From Carnobacterium gallinarum DSM 4847 (GTDB lineage Bacteria; Bacillota; Bacilli; Lactobacillales; Carnobacteriaceae): a DNA stretch of 64,000 nucleotides. Each line of letters begins with the position of its first letter. Position 1 is the stretch's first letter. The notes below the pieces were generated by a model. That model searched no databases and was not told the origin of the DNA. It worked only from the letters and a program-made list of their open reading frames with translations. Positions 9,877 through 20,302 of the stretch are shown piece by piece. The stretch lies in the NCBI RefSeq assembly GCF_000744375.1, contig NZ_JQLU01000005.1:2217496-2281495 (forward strand). The letters run 5' to 3'. The position numbers and the translations under genes are program-made.

Positions 9877-10308
9877 ATGTCTAGTTTGGAGAAAAATACT
9901 GCACAGATAATTAACTTTATACCATCAAGTGATTATTATTTCAATTTAGGAATTGGTGCTTTTCAAAAAAATGATATGAAACGAGCTAAAAAATACTTAG
10001 CCCGAGCAGTGACCCTTTGCAAAAATGAAGAAGAAAAAATATTTGCTCTTTGTCAATTAGCGATTTGTCATCAACATATTGGTGAATTTAATGAATCTAT
10101 CGAAATTTTAACTAATTTAATTGAAGAAAGTGGCGATATTTTTAGTGAAGCCTATTATTTTCAAGCGAATAACTATGCATTTTTAGAAGAATTACCAAAG
10201 GCTTTAGATTTAGTCGAAACATACTTAAAGATAGATCCAACAGGTGATTTTATTGAGGAAGCAATGGAACTAAGAAATACGTTGAAAATTGAGATTAAAG
10301 ATTTTTAA
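9877..10308 (+). CDS. Small tetratricopeptide-repeat protein (143 aa)
   Basis: A small all-helical protein with about three TPR-like units (residues ~18-120; for example YYFNLGIGAFQKNDMKRAKK and AYYFQANNYAFLEELPKALD). No signal peptide or membrane segment is visible, so it is probably cytosolic. It has its own RBS (AGAGGAGGG). A TPR gene just upstream of trxB is also found in Bacillus (yvcD position), which supports orthology by context. Partners and function are unknown. Confidence 0.8.
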   Translation: MSSLEKNTAQIINFIPSSDYYFNLGIGAFQKNDMKRAKKYLARAVTLCKNEEEKIFALCQLAICHQHIGEFNESIEILTNLIEESGDIFSEAYYFQANNYAFLEELPKALDLVETYLKIDPTGDFIEEAMELRNTLKIEIKDF

Positions 10309-10411
10309 AAAGTAATTGATTTTACGCTTATTTTTAGTAAGCATAAAAATAGACTATTTAGCTAATAAGAGGTAAAGTAAACACATAACTAATGAATGAA
10401 ATGAGGCATAA

Positions 10412-11362
<951 letters not shown>

Positions 11363-11368
11363 CGATTG

Positions 11369-11404
11369 GGTCTTTATCTTGAACTTAAGATAAAGGCCTT
11401 TTGT
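11369..11404 (+). terminator. Terminator after trxB
   Basis: Stem GGTCTTTATCTT / AAGATAAAGGCC with a 6-nt loop and a short T-tract. Confidence 0.8.
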
Positions 11405-11548
11405 GTGAATACATTTCTAAGTCTATCCGAAAATCTACTAATTCTTAATGAAAGCTCTTTATAAAATATGGTATAATCAACAAGTAATTAAGTAGAATAA
11501 TGAACTATCAATCAAAACTAAAATAAAATTGATAAAGGATGAGTAGAA

Positions 11549-13276
11549 ATGACTTGGAAAGCAACCTATGAAGCTTGGCAAAACTATACAAATTTAGATG
11601 AGACATTAAAAGCGGAGTTAGCAACATTGGCAAAAGATGAAAAGACGTTAGAAGATGCTTTTTATGCCCCACTTGAATTTGGTACGGCTGGTATGCGTGG
11701 TGTGTTAGGTGTTGGAATTAATCGTATGAATCTTTATACTGTTCGTCAAGCAACAGAAGGATTAGCTCGTTTTATGGATAGTTTAGGTGAAGAAACGAAA
11801 AAACGAGGTGTTGCAATTGCATTTGATTCAAGACACCAATCTCCTGAATTTGCAATGGAAGCAGCGAGAACTTTAGGTGCTCATGGAATTCCAGCTTTTG
11901 TTTTTGAAAGCTTGCGTCCTACACCAGAATTATCATTTGCGGTTCGTTATCAAAAAGCATATGCTGGAATTATGATTACGGCTAGTCATAATCCTGCTGA
12001 ATACAATGGGTATAAAGTTTATGGTGAAGATGGTGGGCAAATGCCACCTAAAGAAGCGGATGCTTTAACAGAATATGTACGTGGTATTGAAAATAGTTTG
12101 GCAATTGAAGTTTTATCTGAAGAAGAATTAAAAGCTTCAAGCTTGTTGACTATTTTAGGTGAAGATGTTGATGCACCTTATCTTGAGTTAGTGAAAACAG
12201 TGACAGTTAATTCTGAATTAGTTAAAGAAATGAGCAAAGAAATGAAATTGGTATTTACACCACTTCATGGAACTGGTCAAATGTTAGGTGAACGAGCGTT
12301 GAAAAATGCTGGATTTGAAGGAATTAGTATTGTTCCTGAACAGGCTATTCCAGATCCTAACTTTCCAACAATTAAGTCACCAAATCCAGAAGAACATAGT
12401 GCTTTTGAATATGCCATTCGCTTAGGTGAAAAAGAAAATGCTGATGTTTTAGTAGCGACAGATCCTGATGCTGATCGTTTAGGTATTGCGGTTAAGGTAC
12501 CAGGAGGACATTATGAAGTTCTTTCAGGAAATCAAATTGCTTCGTTAATGTTGCATTATTTATTGACTGCGAAAAAAGAAGCAGGAACGTTACCTAGCAA
12601 TGGTGCTGTTTTGAAATCGATTGTTTCAAGCGAATTGGCAACAGCAATTGCTGAGAGCTTTAATGTTGAAATGATAAATGTTTTAACAGGTTTCAAATTT
12701 ATTGCTGAAAAAATTAAACAATATGAAACAGATCATAGTCATACGTTCTTATTTGGTTTTGAAGAAAGCTATGGATACTTGGTAAAACCATTTGTTCGTG
12801 ATAAAGATGCGATTCAAGCACTTGTTTTAGTTGCAGAAGTGGCAGCTTTCTATAAAAAACAAGGAAAAACAATGTATGATGGGTTACAAGAAATCTATGC
12901 AACCTATGGTTATTATGAGGAAAAAACAATTTCAGTAACATTAGCAGGAATTGAAGGTTCAGCTAAGATTAAAGCGCTAATGGCTAAGTTCAGAGCAGAG
13001 GCACCAACTGAATTTGCAAATAGTTCAGTAGAAATTGCGGAAGATTTTGGTGATCGCAGACGAGTTCATCAGGATGGCACAGTTGAAAACATTGATATGC
13101 CTGCATCCAACGTTTTGAAATATCTATTAGTTGATGGCAGCTGGATTGCCATTCGTCCGTCTGGAACAGAGCCTAAGATTAAATTCTATATTGCTGCTGT
13201 AGCTCCGACTGCAAAAGAAGTTGCACAAAAAGTAATTGATTTTGAAGCAGCCATCCAAAAATTAATTAACGAATAA
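11549..13276 (+). CDS. pgcA: Phosphoglucomutase, alpha-D-phosphohexomutase family (575 aa)
   Basis: Interconverts glucose-6-phosphate and glucose-1-phosphate, feeding galU. Domain order is typical. The N-terminal GTAGMRG is followed by the catalytic phosphoserine loop [13 protein letters not shown] (~148-160), the Mg-binding TDPDADRLG (~306-314), the sugar-binding GFEESYGY (~407-414) and the phosphate-binding [12 protein letters not shown] near the C-terminus. Length matches Firmicutes PgcA rather than the short PgmB. The symbol pgcA is by family; annotators may use pgm. Confidence 0.93.
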   Translation: MTWKATYEAWQNYTNLDETLKAELATLAKDEKTLEDAFYAPLEFGTAGMRGVLGVGINRMNLYTVRQATEGLARFMDSLGEETKKRGVAIAFDSRHQSPEFAMEAARTLGAHGIPAFVFESLRPTPELSFAVRYQKAYAGIMITASHNPAEYNGYKVYGEDGGQMPPKEADALTEYVRGIENSLAIEVLSEEELKASSLLTILGEDVDAPYLELVKTVTVNSELVKEMSKEMKLVFTPLHGTGQMLGERALKNAGFEGISIVPEQAIPDPNFPTIKSPNPEEHSAFEYAIRLGEKENADVLVATDPDADRLGIAVKVPGGHYEVLSGNQIASLMLHYLLTAKKEAGTLPSNGAVLKSIVSSELATAIAESFNVEMINVLTGFKFIAEKIKQYETDHSHTFLFGFEESYGYLVKPFVRDKDAIQALVLVAEVAAFYKKQGKTMYDGLQEIYATYGYYEEKTISVTLAGIEGSAKIKALMAKFRAEAPTEFANSSVEIAEDFGDRRRVHQDGTVENIDMPASNVLKYLLVDGSWIAIRPSGTEPKIKFYIAAVAPTAKEVAQKVIDFEAAIQKLINE

Positions 13277-13279
13277 CGT

Positions 13280-13315
13280 TAAAGCTAAAGGTGAAAACTC
13301 ATCTTTAGCTTTTTT
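13280..13315 (+). terminator. Terminator after pgcA
   Basis: Stem AAAGCTAAAGGTGA / TCATCTTTAGCTTT with loop AAAC and following T. Confidence 0.85.
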
Positions 13316-13420
13316 AGATAGAAGTAATGGAAATACCTCAATTTGTATACAATGATACACCCGGTATGTTATAATGATGGAAGTGTCATTAAAAATTGAA
13401 ATTATAAAGGAGATGTTCCA

Positions 13421-14308
13421 ATGGTTGATAGTCTTCAATTAGTGATTATTACAGGAATGAGCGGAGCTGGGAAAACAGTAGCGATGCAAAGCTTTGAAGA
13501 TATGGGCTACTTCTGTGTGGATAATATGCCTCCTAGCTTATTGCCTAAGTTTTGGGAGTTAGTAAAAGAATCTGGCAAATTAACAAAAATTGCTTTAGTG
13601 ATTGATTTACGTTCAAGAGCTTTTTTTGAAGAAATTATGTCTGCAATTGAAGGCATGGATAATACTTCATTTATTACAACTAAAATTCTATTTTTAGAAG
13701 CCAATGATTCTGAACTAGTTTCTCGTTATAAGGAAACTAGAAGAACACATCCATTAGCGATGGATGGAAGAATTATGGATGGAATTAAAACAGAGCGTAG
13801 TTTATTAGCTGATATTAAAGGTCGTGCTCAAATAGTTGTAGATACAAGCGATTTAACACCACGCCAATTAAGAGAAAAAATAATGTCTAATTTTAAAACT
13901 GAAGATACCCAGTTATTCCGTGTGGAAGTAGTTTCTTTTGGTTTTAAATATGGTGTTCCAATTGATGCAGATGTTGTAATGGATGTGCGTTTTTTACCAA
14001 ATCCTCATTATATTGATAAGCTAAGACCTCAAACTGGTTTAGATAAGCCTGTCTATGATTATGTAATGCAGCAACCTGAAACGGAAACCTTTTATCGTAA
14101 ATTTATTGATTTGTTAGAATATGTGATGCCTGGATATAAAAAAGAAGGCAAAAATAATGTGACGATTGCTATCGGCTGTACAGGTGGTCAACATCGTTCC
14201 GTTGCTTTATCAGAACGAGTAGGGCGTCAATTGATTGCCGATGACTATAAGGTAAATATTACTCATCGAGATATGGGAAAACGTAAGGAAACGGTGAATC
14301 GTTCATGA
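13421..14308 (+). CDS. rapZ: RNase adapter RapZ (YvcJ) (295 aa)
   Basis: A P-loop nucleotide-binding protein. Walker A GMSGAGKT is at residues ~11-18, and the conserved C-terminal [10 protein letters not shown] and [10 protein letters not shown] are present. In E. coli it directs RNase E to a small RNA. In Firmicutes the orthologue YvcJ is a nucleotide hydrolase with a less clear role. It overlaps yvcK by 4 nt (ATGA), and rapZ-yvcK-whiA is a long-conserved operon. RBS AAAGGAGATG precedes ATG 13421. Confidence 0.95.
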   Translation: MVDSLQLVIITGMSGAGKTVAMQSFEDMGYFCVDNMPPSLLPKFWELVKESGKLTKIALVIDLRSRAFFEEIMSAIEGMDNTSFITTKILFLEANDSELVSRYKETRRTHPLAMDGRIMDGIKTERSLLADIKGRAQIVVDTSDLTPRQLREKIMSNFKTEDTQLFRVEVVSFGFKYGVPIDADVVMDVRFLPNPHYIDKLRPQTGLDKPVYDYVMQQPETETFYRKFIDLLEYVMPGYKKEGKNNVTIAIGCTGGQHRSVALSERVGRQLIADDYKVNITHRDMGKRKETVNRS

Positions 14309-15318
14309 GTATGGGGAAGCGCAATCGTAAACCAAAAATTGTTGTAATTGGTGGCGGTACTGGTCTACCAGTTATTTTAAAAGGCTTAAAAGCACAGAAT
14401 GCAGACCTTACAGCTGTTGTAACGGTGGCTGATGATGGTGGAAGTAGTGGTGCTTTAAGAAATTACGTGAATGTTGTTCCACCAGGAGATATTCGTAATG
14501 TACTCCTGTCGTTGTCAGATATGCCGAAACTTCAAGAAGAAATTTTTCAATATCGTTTTGAAACGGAAGATAGCTTTTTGGCGGGACATGCTATTGGCAA
14601 TTTAATTATTGCTGCTATTTCAGAAATGCGAGGCAATATTTTTGAAGCCATTCAATTATTATCTAAAATGATGCATGTAGATGGACACGTATACCCTGCA
14701 GCAGAAGAAGCACTGGTTTTACATGCTGTTTTTGAAGATGGTACCAAAGTTTCGGGAGAGTCAAAAATCGCGAAAGATCGTAAAAAAATTGATCGTGTTT
14801 TTGTGACGCCAACAGAAAACAATCATGAGGCCAAAGCTTCTCGTAAAGTGATTGCAGCGATTATGGAAGCAGATATGGTTGTATTAGGTCCTGGAAGCTT
14901 ATTTACGAGCATTTTACCGAACCTGATGATTTCTGATTTAGGTGAGGCAGTGACTAAAACTCAGGCAAATGTTGTTTATATTTGTAATATTATGACTCAA
15001 TTAGGTGAGACAGAAAATTTCTCTGATGCAGATCATGTACGAGTATTACATGAGCATTTAGGCGAAAAATTTATTGATACAGTCTTAGTCAATACTGAAC
15101 ATGTACCTGAGGATTACATGGATACAGAGCGTTATGATGAGTATTTGGTTCAAGTGTCACATGATTTTGAGGGTATGCGGAATGAGGCATGTAATGTTAT
15201 TTCAGCAGACTTTTTAATGTTGCGGGACGCTGGGGTTTTCCATGATGGCGGCAAGGTTGTTGAAGAATTATTGCGCTTAGTATTTAGTGTAAATATAAAA
15301 GATCAAAAAATCGTATAA
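14305..15318 (+). CDS. yvcK: Gluconeogenesis factor YvcK/CofD-like protein (337 aa)
   Basis: A UDP-sugar-binding protein of the CofD-like family, needed in Bacillus for growth on gluconeogenic substrates and for cell shape. The N-terminal [13 protein letters not shown] is the nucleotide-binding motif, and [10 protein letters not shown] and PPGDIRN follow. I use the ATG at 14305, which overlaps the rapZ stop (ATGA). A second ATG two codons later (14311) is equally possible. It lies between rapZ and whiA as expected. Confidence 0.95.
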   Translation: MSMGKRNRKPKIVVIGGGTGLPVILKGLKAQNADLTAVVTVADDGGSSGALRNYVNVVPPGDIRNVLLSLSDMPKLQEEIFQYRFETEDSFLAGHAIGNLIIAAISEMRGNIFEAIQLLSKMMHVDGHVYPAAEEALVLHAVFEDGTKVSGESKIAKDRKKIDRVFVTPTENNHEAKASRKVIAAIMEADMVVLGPGSLFTSILPNLMISDLGEAVTKTQANVVYICNIMTQLGETENFSDADHVRVLHEHLGEKFIDTVLVNTEHVPEDYMDTERYDEYLVQVSHDFEGMRNEACNVISADFLMLRDAGVFHDGGKVVEELLRLVFSVNIKDQKIV

Positions 15319-15348
15319 GGACTGATTGCAAGAAAGGAGGTTCTAACG

Positions 15349-16290
15349 ATGTCATATGCAGCAGATGTGAAAAAAGAATTAACTACTTTAGAAGTGCATC
15401 GAGAACATGCTAAAGCTGAATTGGCTGCATTAATTCGGATGAATGGTGCAGTAAGCTTAGTGAATCAAAAATTTATTTTAAATGTACAAACAGAAAATGC
15501 CGCAATTGCACGTCGAATTTATATTTTATTAAAGGATCACTATGAAGTTGAAAGTGAGCTTTTAGTGCGCCGCAAAATGAAATTAAAGAAAAACAATGTC
15601 TATATTGTACGTCTAAAACAAGGTACAAAAGAAGTGTTATCTGATTTGGCAATTATGGATGGATTGTTATTTCATGCTCATGTTTCAGATGAAGTAATAA
15701 ATAATCCTCAAAAAATTCGTTCTTATTTAAGAGGTGCATTTTTAGCAGGTGGCTCAGTAAATAACCCAGAAACGAGTCGCTATCATTTAGAAATTTACTC
15801 TATTTATGAGGAACATAATAATGATATTTGCCAAATGATGAATCATTTTGGCTTGAATGCTCGAACATTAGAACGTCGAAATGGGTACATTACCTATTTA
15901 AAAGAAGCTGAAAAAATTGCTGACTTTCTAGCATTAATCGGAGCTTCAACAGGTATGTTAAAATTTGAAGATGTCCGAATTGTTCGAGATATGCGTAATT
16001 CAGTGAACCGTTTAGTGAACTGTGAGAATGCGAATTTGAATAAGATTATTGATGCGGCTGGGAAACAGATGGAAAACATCGCCTATATTGATGAAATGAT
16101 GGGTCTAGACAAGTTGCCTCTTAAATTACGAGAAATTGCTGATGTCCGCGTAGAATATCCAGATATTAGTTTAAAGGAATTAGGCGAAATGGTTCCTAGT
16201 GGGGCTATTAGTAAGTCAGGAATCAATCATCGTTTACGAAAAATAAATGAGATTGCTGATGATTTACGAAGTCGAGAAATGACTAAATAA
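15349..16290 (+). CDS. whiA: DNA-binding protein WhiA (313 aa)
   Basis: A WhiA-family protein with an N-terminal LAGLIDADG-like fold (residues ~1-200; [16 protein letters not shown] is diagnostic) and a C-terminal helix-turn-helix (~220-313; [20 protein letters not shown], then [10 protein letters not shown]). Homing-endonuclease catalytic acids are not expected in this family. It affects cell division and chromosome segregation in Firmicutes. The strong RBS AAAGGAGG precedes ATG 15349. It is the last gene of rapZ-yvcK-whiA. Confidence 0.96.
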   Translation: MSYAADVKKELTTLEVHREHAKAELAALIRMNGAVSLVNQKFILNVQTENAAIARRIYILLKDHYEVESELLVRRKMKLKKNNVYIVRLKQGTKEVLSDLAIMDGLLFHAHVSDEVINNPQKIRSYLRGAFLAGGSVNNPETSRYHLEIYSIYEEHNNDICQMMNHFGLNARTLERRNGYITYLKEAEKIADFLALIGASTGMLKFEDVRIVRDMRNSVNRLVNCENANLNKIIDAAGKQMENIAYIDEMMGLDKLPLKLREIADVRVEYPDISLKELGEMVPSGAISKSGINHRLRKINEIADDLRSREMTK

Positions 16291-16311
16291 AATAGAGTGA
16301 GGTTTGAAAAG

Positions 16312-17340
16312 ATGAAATCAAAATTACTTGCACCATATCACTTAAAATCTGTTCAGTTTAAAAATCGGGTTGTTATGTCTCCGATGTGTATGTATTCTGT
16401 AGCAAATCATGATGGGAAAGTAACTGATTTTCATATGACTCATTATGGAACTCGTGCTATTGGTCAAGTGGGCTTAGTTATGTTAGAGGCAACTGCGGTC
16501 TTACCAGAAGGACGAATTTCAGAAGCAGATTTGGGAATTTGGACAGATGAACATGTGGTGGGTTTAACTAAATTAGTTGAGCATATTCATGCTAGTGGCG
16601 CTAAGGTTGGCATTCAGCTAAATCATGCGGGACGTAAATCGGAAGTACCTAATACGACTATTTATGCTCCTTCAGCTGTTGCTTTTAATGAGAAATATGC
16701 TGTTCCAGAAGCGTTAGATGAATCAAAGCTATCAACAGTGATTGATGCGTTTAAAAAAGCTGTGGAGCGGAGTAAACAGGCTGGTTTTGATGTGATTGAG
16801 TTACATGGAGCTCATGGCTATTTGATTAATCAGTTTCTATCGCCATTAACCAATCATCGGGAAGATCATTATGGTGGACCAATTGGAAATCGTTACCGTC
16901 TGCTAAGTGAACTTATTAAAGCTACTCGTGAAATATGGGAAAAGCCTTTGTTTGTTCGAGTTTCTTGTGAGGATTATGTTCCTGATGGAGCTCATCTGGA
17001 AGACTATATATTGATGAGTAAATGGATGCGGGATGCTGGTGTAGATGTTATTGATGTCTCAACAGGTGGATTAATTCCAGTTCAACCACCAGCTGTTTTT
17101 CCTGGTTATCAAGTGCCTTATGCAGATAAAATTCGGAATTCAGTTGGTATTGCTACTGGAGCAGTTGGTTTAATTACAACGGCTAATCAAGCAGAAGAAA
17201 TACTTGAAAATAATCGAGCAGACTTAGTATTTTTAGGGCGTGAATTGCTGAGAAATCCATATTGGGTAAGGGATGCGGCAATTGAATTAAATGATTTAGA
17301 GCAATTAGATGCGCCAGTAGCTTATCAAAGAGGCTGGTGA
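16312..17340 (+). CDS. namA: Old Yellow Enzyme-type NADH:flavin oxidoreductase, YqjM/NamA-like (342 aa)
   Basis: FMN-dependent ene-reductase of the YqjM (NamA) class acting on electrophilic enones or xenobiotics; cytosolic. PMCMYS (FMN-proximal Cys), LNHAGRKS, the substrate-binding pair in ELHGAHGYL, the YGG-x4-NR motif and FLGRELLRNPYW are visible. I chose ATG 16312, with GTGAGG 9 nt upstream; a GTG at 16297 would place that RBS inside the gene. It lies 21 bp after whiA and may be partly co-transcribed. Confidence 0.9.
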   Translation: MKSKLLAPYHLKSVQFKNRVVMSPMCMYSVANHDGKVTDFHMTHYGTRAIGQVGLVMLEATAVLPEGRISEADLGIWTDEHVVGLTKLVEHIHASGAKVGIQLNHAGRKSEVPNTTIYAPSAVAFNEKYAVPEALDESKLSTVIDAFKKAVERSKQAGFDVIELHGAHGYLINQFLSPLTNHREDHYGGPIGNRYRLLSELIKATREIWEKPLFVRVSCEDYVPDGAHLEDYILMSKWMRDAGVDVIDVSTGGLIPVQPPAVFPGYQVPYADKIRNSVGIATGAVGLITTANQAEEILENNRADLVFLGRELLRNPYWVRDAAIELNDLEQLDAPVAYQRGW

Positions 17341-17344
17341 AAAT

Positions 17345-17394
17345 AAAAATACTCTACTAGCTGGATAAGTATTCCCAGTTAGTAGAGTATTTTT
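17345..17394. terminator. Bidirectional terminator between namA and dsbA-like gene
   Basis: About 20-bp stem (AAAAATACTCTACTAGCTGG with its partner) between convergent genes, with T-rich ends on both strands. Confidence 0.87.
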
Positions 17395-17399
17395 AAGTA

Positions 17400-17930
17400 T
17401 TAATGTGCCAACTCACTATCAAGAATAGTAACTAATTCTTCAGGTGTAATATGCTCATCAAAAATATGTTTGCCAATAATTACTGTTGGGACAAAGAAAA
17501 TCCCCGATGCTTCAGCCTCAGCAATTATTCCATTAATCTGTTCTTGATTCGGTTGATTTTTTAAGTCTACTGTTTTTTCAATGTATTCGGCTACTTCTTC
17601 ATTGGTTAATTCCTTCCAAGCACTTTGATGTTGGAATAAAAAGTTCATATTTTCAAGAGCTTTTTCTGGATTAGAATAATCTAGATGATGATGTGCAACA
17701 TTTCCTTTTTGCAGAGAAGGTTTTTCTTTATCAAAATGTTTGATAATACGTTGAATTTTCCCAGCAGCAACGTAATGATCTAATGTCTCAGTTGATAAAT
17801 CATGCCACATTTTACAAAAAGGGCAACTTAGATTAATAAATTCAATTACTTTAACAGGTGCATCTTCATTTCCTATTTTGAACCCAAAATCTGTTCCAAC
17901 TTTTGTTGCATCAATTTTACTAATATCCAT
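17400..17930 (-). CDS. DsbA/FrnE-type thioredoxin-fold protein (176 aa)
   Basis: Thioredoxin-fold oxidoreductase with an N-terminal CPFC active site (residues ~36-39 in LSCPFCKMW) and a cis-proline region FFVPTVIIGK near residue 150, separated by a helical insert as in DsbA. There is no signal peptide or lipobox, so it is probably cytosolic, unlike classical DsbA. The precise substrate is unknown. RBS AAGGAGG is seen on the minus strand. It is convergent with namA. Confidence 0.85.
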   Translation of the reverse strand: MDISKIDATKVGTDFGFKIGNEDAPVKVIEFINLSCPFCKMWHDLSTETLDHYVAAGKIQRIIKHFDKEKPSLQKGNVAHHHLDYSNPEKALENMNFLFQHQSAWKELTNEEVAEYIEKTVDLKNQPNQEQINGIIAEAEASGIFFVPTVIIGKHIFDEHITPEELVTILDSELAH

Positions 17931-18012
17931 AAATAAAATCCTCCTTAAGAATCACTGGTTTTATTATAACGCGAATCACCAAAATAAAGCAGCTTTTTGC
18001 TTAATGATTAAA

Positions 18013-18050
18013 AAAACTAGAGAAGTCAAATTTTCGACTTTTCTAGTTTT
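18013..18050 (-). terminator. Terminator after clpP
   Basis: Stem AAAACTAGAGAAGTC / GACTTTTCTAGTTTT just past the clpP stop, with T-rich continuation on the minus strand. Confidence 0.82.
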
Positions 18051-18058
18051 AGTACGGT

Positions 18059-18655
18059 TTATTTTGATAATGATGAACTGTTTACCATGATTTCATCGAT
18101 TAGGCCGTATGCTTTAGCTTCTTCAGCACTCATAAAGTTATCACGGTCAGTATCTTTAGCGATGACTTCAATTGGTTGTCCAGTTTGTTCAGATAAAATC
18201 TTGTTTAAACGATCGCGAGTTTTTAAGATATGACGAGCAGTAATTTCAATTTCAGTTGCTTGTCCTTGGGCACCACCTGATGGTTGGTGAATCATAATTT
18301 CAGCATTTGGTAATGCAAAACGTTTGCCTTTTGTACCAGCTGTTAATAGGAAACTTCCCATTGATGCTGCAAGTCCCATAGCAATTGTTTGAACGTCAGC
18401 TTTAATGAAGTTCATTGTGTCATAGATAGCCAATCCAGCAGTGACACTACCGCCTGGTGAGTTAATATAAATGTAGATATCTTTTTCAGAATCTTGAGCA
18501 TCTAAGAAAAGTAGTTGGGCAATAACCGCATTAGCCAAATTATCGTCAACTGGACCACTTAACATGATGATTCGATCTTTTAATAGACGAGAGTAAATAT
18601 CATACGCACGCTCTCCTCTTGATGATTGTTCAATGACTGTAGGTATTAAGTTCAT
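18059..18655 (-). CDS. clpP: ATP-dependent Clp protease proteolytic subunit (198 aa)
   Basis: Serine peptidase that forms the ClpP barrel and degrades substrates unfolded by ClpC, ClpE or ClpX. The catalytic Ser is in [11 protein letters not shown] (~residue 98), His in [12 protein letters not shown] (~123) and Asp in the D-R-D region (~172). The length and the absence of a long propeptide match Firmicutes ClpP1. RBS GGAGG is visible on the minus strand. A CtsR operator overlaps its -35, so heat/stress induction is expected. Confidence 0.97.
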   Translation of the reverse strand: MNLIPTVIEQSSRGERAYDIYSRLLKDRIIMLSGPVDDNLANAVIAQLLFLDAQDSEKDIYIYINSPGGSVTAGLAIYDTMNFIKADVQTIAMGLAASMGSFLLTAGTKGKRFALPNAEIMIHQPSGGAQGQATEIEITARHILKTRDRLNKILSEQTGQPIEVIAKDTDRDNFMSAEEAKAYGLIDEIMVNSSSLSK

Positions 18656-18728
18656 ATATTATTTCCTCCTTCATAAGGTTCGTGTTGAATTTATTGTAAC
18701 ATAGAATAGTTACTTGTTACTACATTGT

Positions 18729-18758
18729 ATTTTACTCCAATGGTCAATAAAGGTCAAT
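18729..18758 (-). promoter_or_regulatory. clpP promoter with CtsR operator
   Basis: On the + strand the tandem heptads GGTCAAT-AAA-GGTCAAT (18742-18758) match the CtsR consensus RGTCAAA-NAN-RGTCAAA. On the minus strand the same bases give -35 TTGACC, a 17-bp spacer and -10 TAAAAT (18729-18734). Binding by CtsR would occlude RNA polymerase. ctsR itself is not in the window. Confidence 0.88.
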
Positions 18759-18963
18759 TTTTTTTGCTTAGAAAAATATTTTTTTGAGGGGGAGCTGAAA
18801 AAAATAGTAGCTATGGAAAAGTATGATACCTAAATTATTTACTTAAATTAAGAAGGTAGGTAGTAAATTTGACAAGTAAAAACTTTTGTATTTTTATAAA
18901 CCTTTTGAATTTCTGCTTGTCTTTTCAGATAAATTCAGATAAACTAGAATAGTTGAGTTTTTA

Positions 18964-19034
18964 GTCGCCTTAGTGTAATGGATATCACGTAAGATTCCGG
19001 TTCTTGAGATGAGGGTTCGATTCCCCCAGGCGAC
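18964..19034 (+). tRNA. tRNA-Arg (anticodon CCG)
   Basis: A 71-nt cloverleaf. The acceptor stem GTCGCCT pairs with AGGCGAC. The D arm has GTG/CAC and the TTAGTGTAATGG context. The anticodon stem TAAGA/TCTTG has loop TTCCGGT, anticodon CCG (reads CGG). The T arm carries TTCGATT with one A-C mismatch. CCA is not encoded. The location near clpP and before rpoN-cggR resembles Bacillus synteny. Confidence 0.93.
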
Positions 19035-19085
19035 ATTTTTATAAGAATGTATAAATAGACTGACATTCTCAAAATAATAGTGGCG

Positions 19086-19126
19086 CACTATCTGTTTTTC
19101 CTATAAAAACAGATAGTGTTTTTTTT
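19086..19126 (+). terminator. Terminator after tRNA-Arg
   Basis: Perfect 14-bp stem CACTATCTGTTTTT / AAAAACAGATAGTG followed by eight T. Confidence 0.93.
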
Positions 19127-19252
19127 CGTTAAATTAATTAGATAGTTTTTGATTTTATTTAGTTTAGGATTAGAGAATAGAATTAAGTAAATAAAAAATA
19201 CTGGCAAGCAATATACTCACCAGTATTAAATAATTATAAAGAAAATCAATTG

Positions 19253-19954
19253 TTATTCTAAACCAATATTTGCTTTTGAAATAGCTACTCCATCAGTGAA
19301 GGCCATGTTGAAATTACTACCAATACTACCGCTTGTATTTTTTGACCAACTAACTAAGGTCGTTGTAGAACCATTAACAAGTGATGTTGAGTAAGAATCT
19401 GCTTCGCCAAATTGTGCGATTGCTGCATCGTAGGTAAACGTACTATCTGTTGGAACAGCGTTGAATTGTTCTAGTGTTACTTTTTCATGTTTTGGAACTT
19501 TTAAACCAGTTATTGCTTTATTTACTGCTTTATCATTAGAAAACATAACAACTAGTGACGTCATAATATCTCCACCTTTTAAACCAGCCCAAGAAGCCAT
19601 TTTTGTTGTGACACCTTGAAGTTGATAATCAGAAGTTGTCATAGGTTTGCCGAATTCAGCTACAACTGAATCATAGGATGATCCACCTTCACCGCTGTTT
19701 AAGATGTCACCTAAAGTAATTGTATCGAATTTAGTTTTAAGAGTTGTGTCAGTATCTTTTTTAGGTTCTTCTTTTTTAGTATCTTCTTTAGTATCTTCTT
19801 TTTTCTTAGTTTCTGTAGTTTTTTTGCTAGTAGTTGCAGAGTCACCATTACCACCAAGGTTTGCTCCGATACCTCCAACTACGAAAATGATAATTAACCA
19901 AAACCACCATTTCTTTAAAATTGATTTTTTCTGAGTTGTATCTTTTTTCGCCAT
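19253..19954 (-). CDS. DUF3862-type membrane-anchored protein with two BLIP/SmpA-like repeats (233 aa)
   Basis: A short basic N-terminus, one transmembrane anchor (residues ~16-31, WWFWLIIIFVVGGIG), a Lys/Thr/Glu-rich low-complexity linker (~35-70), then two tandem domains of about 75 residues. Each has a 'YDSVVAEFGKP' / 'YDAAIAQFGEA' start and a '...SWAGL' / '...SWSKN' middle, as in DUF3862/SmpA-OmlA-like folds. The bulk is predicted extracellular. The function of the family is unclear. It is monocistronic, with RBS AAAGGGAG on the minus strand. Confidence 0.78.
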   Translation of the reverse strand: MAKKDTTQKKSILKKWWFWLIIIFVVGGIGANLGGNGDSATTSKKTTETKKKEDTKEDTKKEEPKKDTDTTLKTKFDTITLGDILNSGEGGSSYDSVVAEFGKPMTTSDYQLQGVTTKMASWAGLKGGDIMTSLVVMFSNDKAVNKAITGLKVPKHEKVTLEQFNAVPTDSTFTYDAAIAQFGEADSYSTSLVNGSTTTLVSWSKNTSGSIGSNFNMAFTDGVAISKANIGLE

Positions 19955-20302
19955 TTTGACATCTCCCTTTTTATTATAGTTTGAAACTAATATAAATATC
20001 TAATACACTATTTAACAAGTAATCGCTATAATTTATAGAATTTAGTTATAGAATAATTGCTTTGGTTAGCCAACTATAGCGTTACGTAGAATTAAAAGTA
20101 ATGTTATTTTATACTTATACGTATCATTTTACCATCAAGAGTAATTGGATACAATATGAAACGAAAGATAACTAGTTAAATTAAACTCATTTTTAATATA
20201 AAAACAAGTTGATTTCTTTTTAAGCGTTTTCGTAAATTTCTATTCCCCAGAAAAATATGGTATGATAAAGCTATAAAAGTAAGGAAAGAGGGAGAGAGTC
20301 TT
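19955..20302. other. Intergenic region between divergent DUF3862 gene and rpoN
   Basis: 348 bp, AT-rich, without a supported gene. It contains a cre-like sequence (see 20221-20235) and a -10-like TATGAT before rpoN. Nothing else stands out. Confidence 0.6.
20221..20235 (-). promoter_or_regulatory. Possible cre (CcpA) site upstream of rpoN
   Basis: Reads CGAAAACGCTTAAA on the minus strand, 12 of 14 positions of TGWAARCGYTWNCW. It lies 70-80 bp before rpoN. rpoN drives PTS operons in Firmicutes, so CcpA control is plausible but unproven. Confidence 0.4.

Noticed and set aside
18894-19088. Minus-strand open frame across the tRNA-Arg
   Set aside because: It is antisense to a clear tRNA cloverleaf and has no RBS.
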